Made by a program: the position numbers and the translations under genes
Notes under the pieces: generated by a model
Databases searched by the model: none
What the model saw: the letters and a program-made list of their open reading frames with translations, nothing else
What the model was told of the DNA's origin: nothing
Part shown: one piece after another, positions 63,338 to 64,000 of the stretch
Position numbering within the stretch: position 1 is the stretch's first letter
How the letters are laid out: the number at the start of each line of letters is the position of its first letter
Source: Bacteroidales bacterium M7
Lineage (GTDB): Bacteria > Bacteroidota > Bacteroidia > Bacteroidales > Muribaculaceae
DNA: 64,000 bases
NCBI GenBank assembly: GCA_001689515.1
Contig: LUJR01000010.1
Coordinates: forward strand, 1-64,000
Reading direction: 5' to 3'

Positions 63338-63691
63338 TCAATACTGCTTCAATTCTATCTCATGCACACCGCCGCCCTCAACCGTGGTCTGCACACACGG
63401 TTCTTCAGGGCGTCCGTATGAGTCAAAATCCAGTTGACGGTCATCATTGAGATCCTGGAATGCCTGCACAGCCAACGTCCCTGCTTCCTTGACATCAAAT
63501 GCCATCTCCACCGTCTCGGCAGACACCTCTGCCATCTGCGCCCCCACAGGTTTCCCGTCAGCCGACACCGACACATAGAGCGTCCCTTCAGCATAAGGAA
63601 GATTGACAAATCTCAGAGTCAGCACCTGCCCCGACATTGCCTGACATGACAGCACTCCACATGCAGCCATCGTGATAATCATCTTTTTCAT
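63338..63691 (-). CDS. DUF2141 secreted protein
   Basis: 117 residues with a signal peptide (MKKMIITMAACGVLSCQAMSGQ). The body is a small beta-sandwich with the family's marker AVQAFQDLNDDRQLDFDSYGRPEEP, which has a calcium-like DLNDDRQLD loop. DUF2141 proteins are exported and have no firm role. Its start overlaps the upstream barrel gene by 4 bases, so it is cotranslated with it. Confidence 0.88.
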   Translation of the reverse strand: MKKMIITMAACGVLSCQAMSGQVLTLRFVNLPYAEGTLYVSVSADGKPVGAQMAEVSAETVEMAFDVKEAGTLAVQAFQDLNDDRQLDFDSYGRPEEPCVQTTVEGGGVHEIELKQY

Positions 63692-64000
63692 TTCGTTACG
63701 TTGTTTATTGATTTATATTGATGAGTATTATCTAATTTCTTCTGCATCTGTGCTTTCCGCTTGCCGCGATGCAAATTAAGCGTCACACCGACCCACACGA
63801 GCTGTCGCGAACTCGCTGCCTGGTAAATCCTTTCATATCCAGCCAATGCTGAGAGGTCGCGGCTCCTAAGAGCCACATTGCCTATCGGATTGACCACACC
63901 AGCCATCACAGTGGCAGAGCGGTAAGTGTAACCCACTCCGATGTTAAGCAGATTATTGTTGGTCGTGGAAATCTTCTCACCCCACAACACATTATATGCA
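63688..64000 (-). CDS. Outer-membrane barrel protein, C-terminal part (runs off the window)
   Basis: The open frame continues past 64000, so only the last 104 residues or so are seen. Barrel strands alternate (LLNIGVGYTYRSATVMAGVV, RQLVWVGVTLNLHRGK), as in the end of TonB-dependent receptors of the outer-membrane beta-barrel family, followed by a basic tail (KRKAQMQKKLDN). The ATG near 63990 is internal. Linked to DUF2141 by a 4-base overlap. Confidence 0.7.
   Translation of the reverse strand, partial: AYNVLWGEKISTTNNNLLNIGVGYTYRSATVMAGVVNPIGNVALRSRDLSALAGYERIYQAASSRQLVWVGVTLNLHRGKRKAQMQKKLDNTHQYKSINNVTK

Noticed and set aside
1..64000. CRISPR arrays, tRNA genes, integrases, transposases
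   Set aside because: None seen: no regularly spaced direct repeats, no cloverleaf other than the tmRNA ends, and no open frame with recombinase or transposase motifs.

Overview
The window looks like a chromosomal piece of a gut-type Bacteroidales, most likely the Muribaculaceae or a near relative. Reasons: nearly every promoter that can be picked out has the Bacteroidetes -7 box TAnnTTTG; Shine-Dalgarno sites are essentially absent; gene content is typical (complete nqrABCDEF, single-chain PurL, DUF6377 regulator, PepSY-like and BspA-like secreted proteins, DUF4922 and SpoIID proteins in one operon, tmRNA tag GENNYALAA). The species call is an inference from content, not from a marker search.

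Layout. 1-3.7 kb: tmRNA, a PepSY-like protein, a DUF6377 membrane regulator, birA. 3.7-10.8 kb: pnp with an Arg-rich tail, a leucine-rich surface protein, a broken secreted alpha-amylase. 10.9-17.3 kb: purL, purF, ychF. 17.3-17.7 kb: a nested inverted-repeat element. 17.8-25.4 kb: a PepSY-like lipoprotein, a 1219-residue modular secreted protein, a second long inverted-repeat region, and a three-gene envelope operon (frameshifted barrel, metallophosphoesterase, unknown secreted protein). 25.6-31.3 kb: a tightly overlapping operon (BadF/BcrAD-type sugar kinase, glycosyltransferase, DUF4922 HIT-like protein, SpoIID/LytB protein, AmpG-like permease) that reads as a cell-wall sugar salvage module. 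31.5-36.6 kb: mdh, dacB, TetR regulator, KAS III, FabG. 36.7-46 kb: a partly AT-rich surface-glycan cluster with GtrA, GtrB, several large GT-C-like membrane proteins and acyltransferases. 46-54.6 kb: a small acidic protein, an OmpA-domain protein, rnpB, fabD and the nqr operon. 54.7-64 kb: nfnAB-like flavoprotein pair, pepT, miaA, queA, a SpoU/TrmH methylase, vsr with a winged-helix regulator and a membrane protein, DUF2141, and the end of an outer-membrane barrel.

The most interesting signal is in the glycan cluster. Two neighbouring, otherwise unrelated genes (38676 and 39628) begin with the same short leader peptide (MQ-[TS]-[ST]-[DE]-NK-x-x-TPP) encoded across a run of nine C. In the first gene nine C keeps the frame open; in the second nine C puts the leader out of frame with a 526-residue membrane protein, which loss of one C would restore. 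This looks like a duplicated phase-variation cassette acting on lipid-linked sugar transfer. A G8 run in the promoter spacer of the 1219-residue secreted protein and a G7 run near the start of an acyltransferase may be further switches.

The second signal is repeat DNA. A REP-like palindrome (head GTAGGGA, stem GGACATGCC/GGCATGTCC) occurs as inverted pairs in four intergenic spaces and once, in frame, inside the SpoIID-like gene. A 359-bp nested inverted repeat at 17300-17658 is flanked by an 11-bp direct repeat and appears to split a related palindrome, as expected of a non-autonomous mobile element. No transposase, integrase, tRNA gene or CRISPR array was seen.
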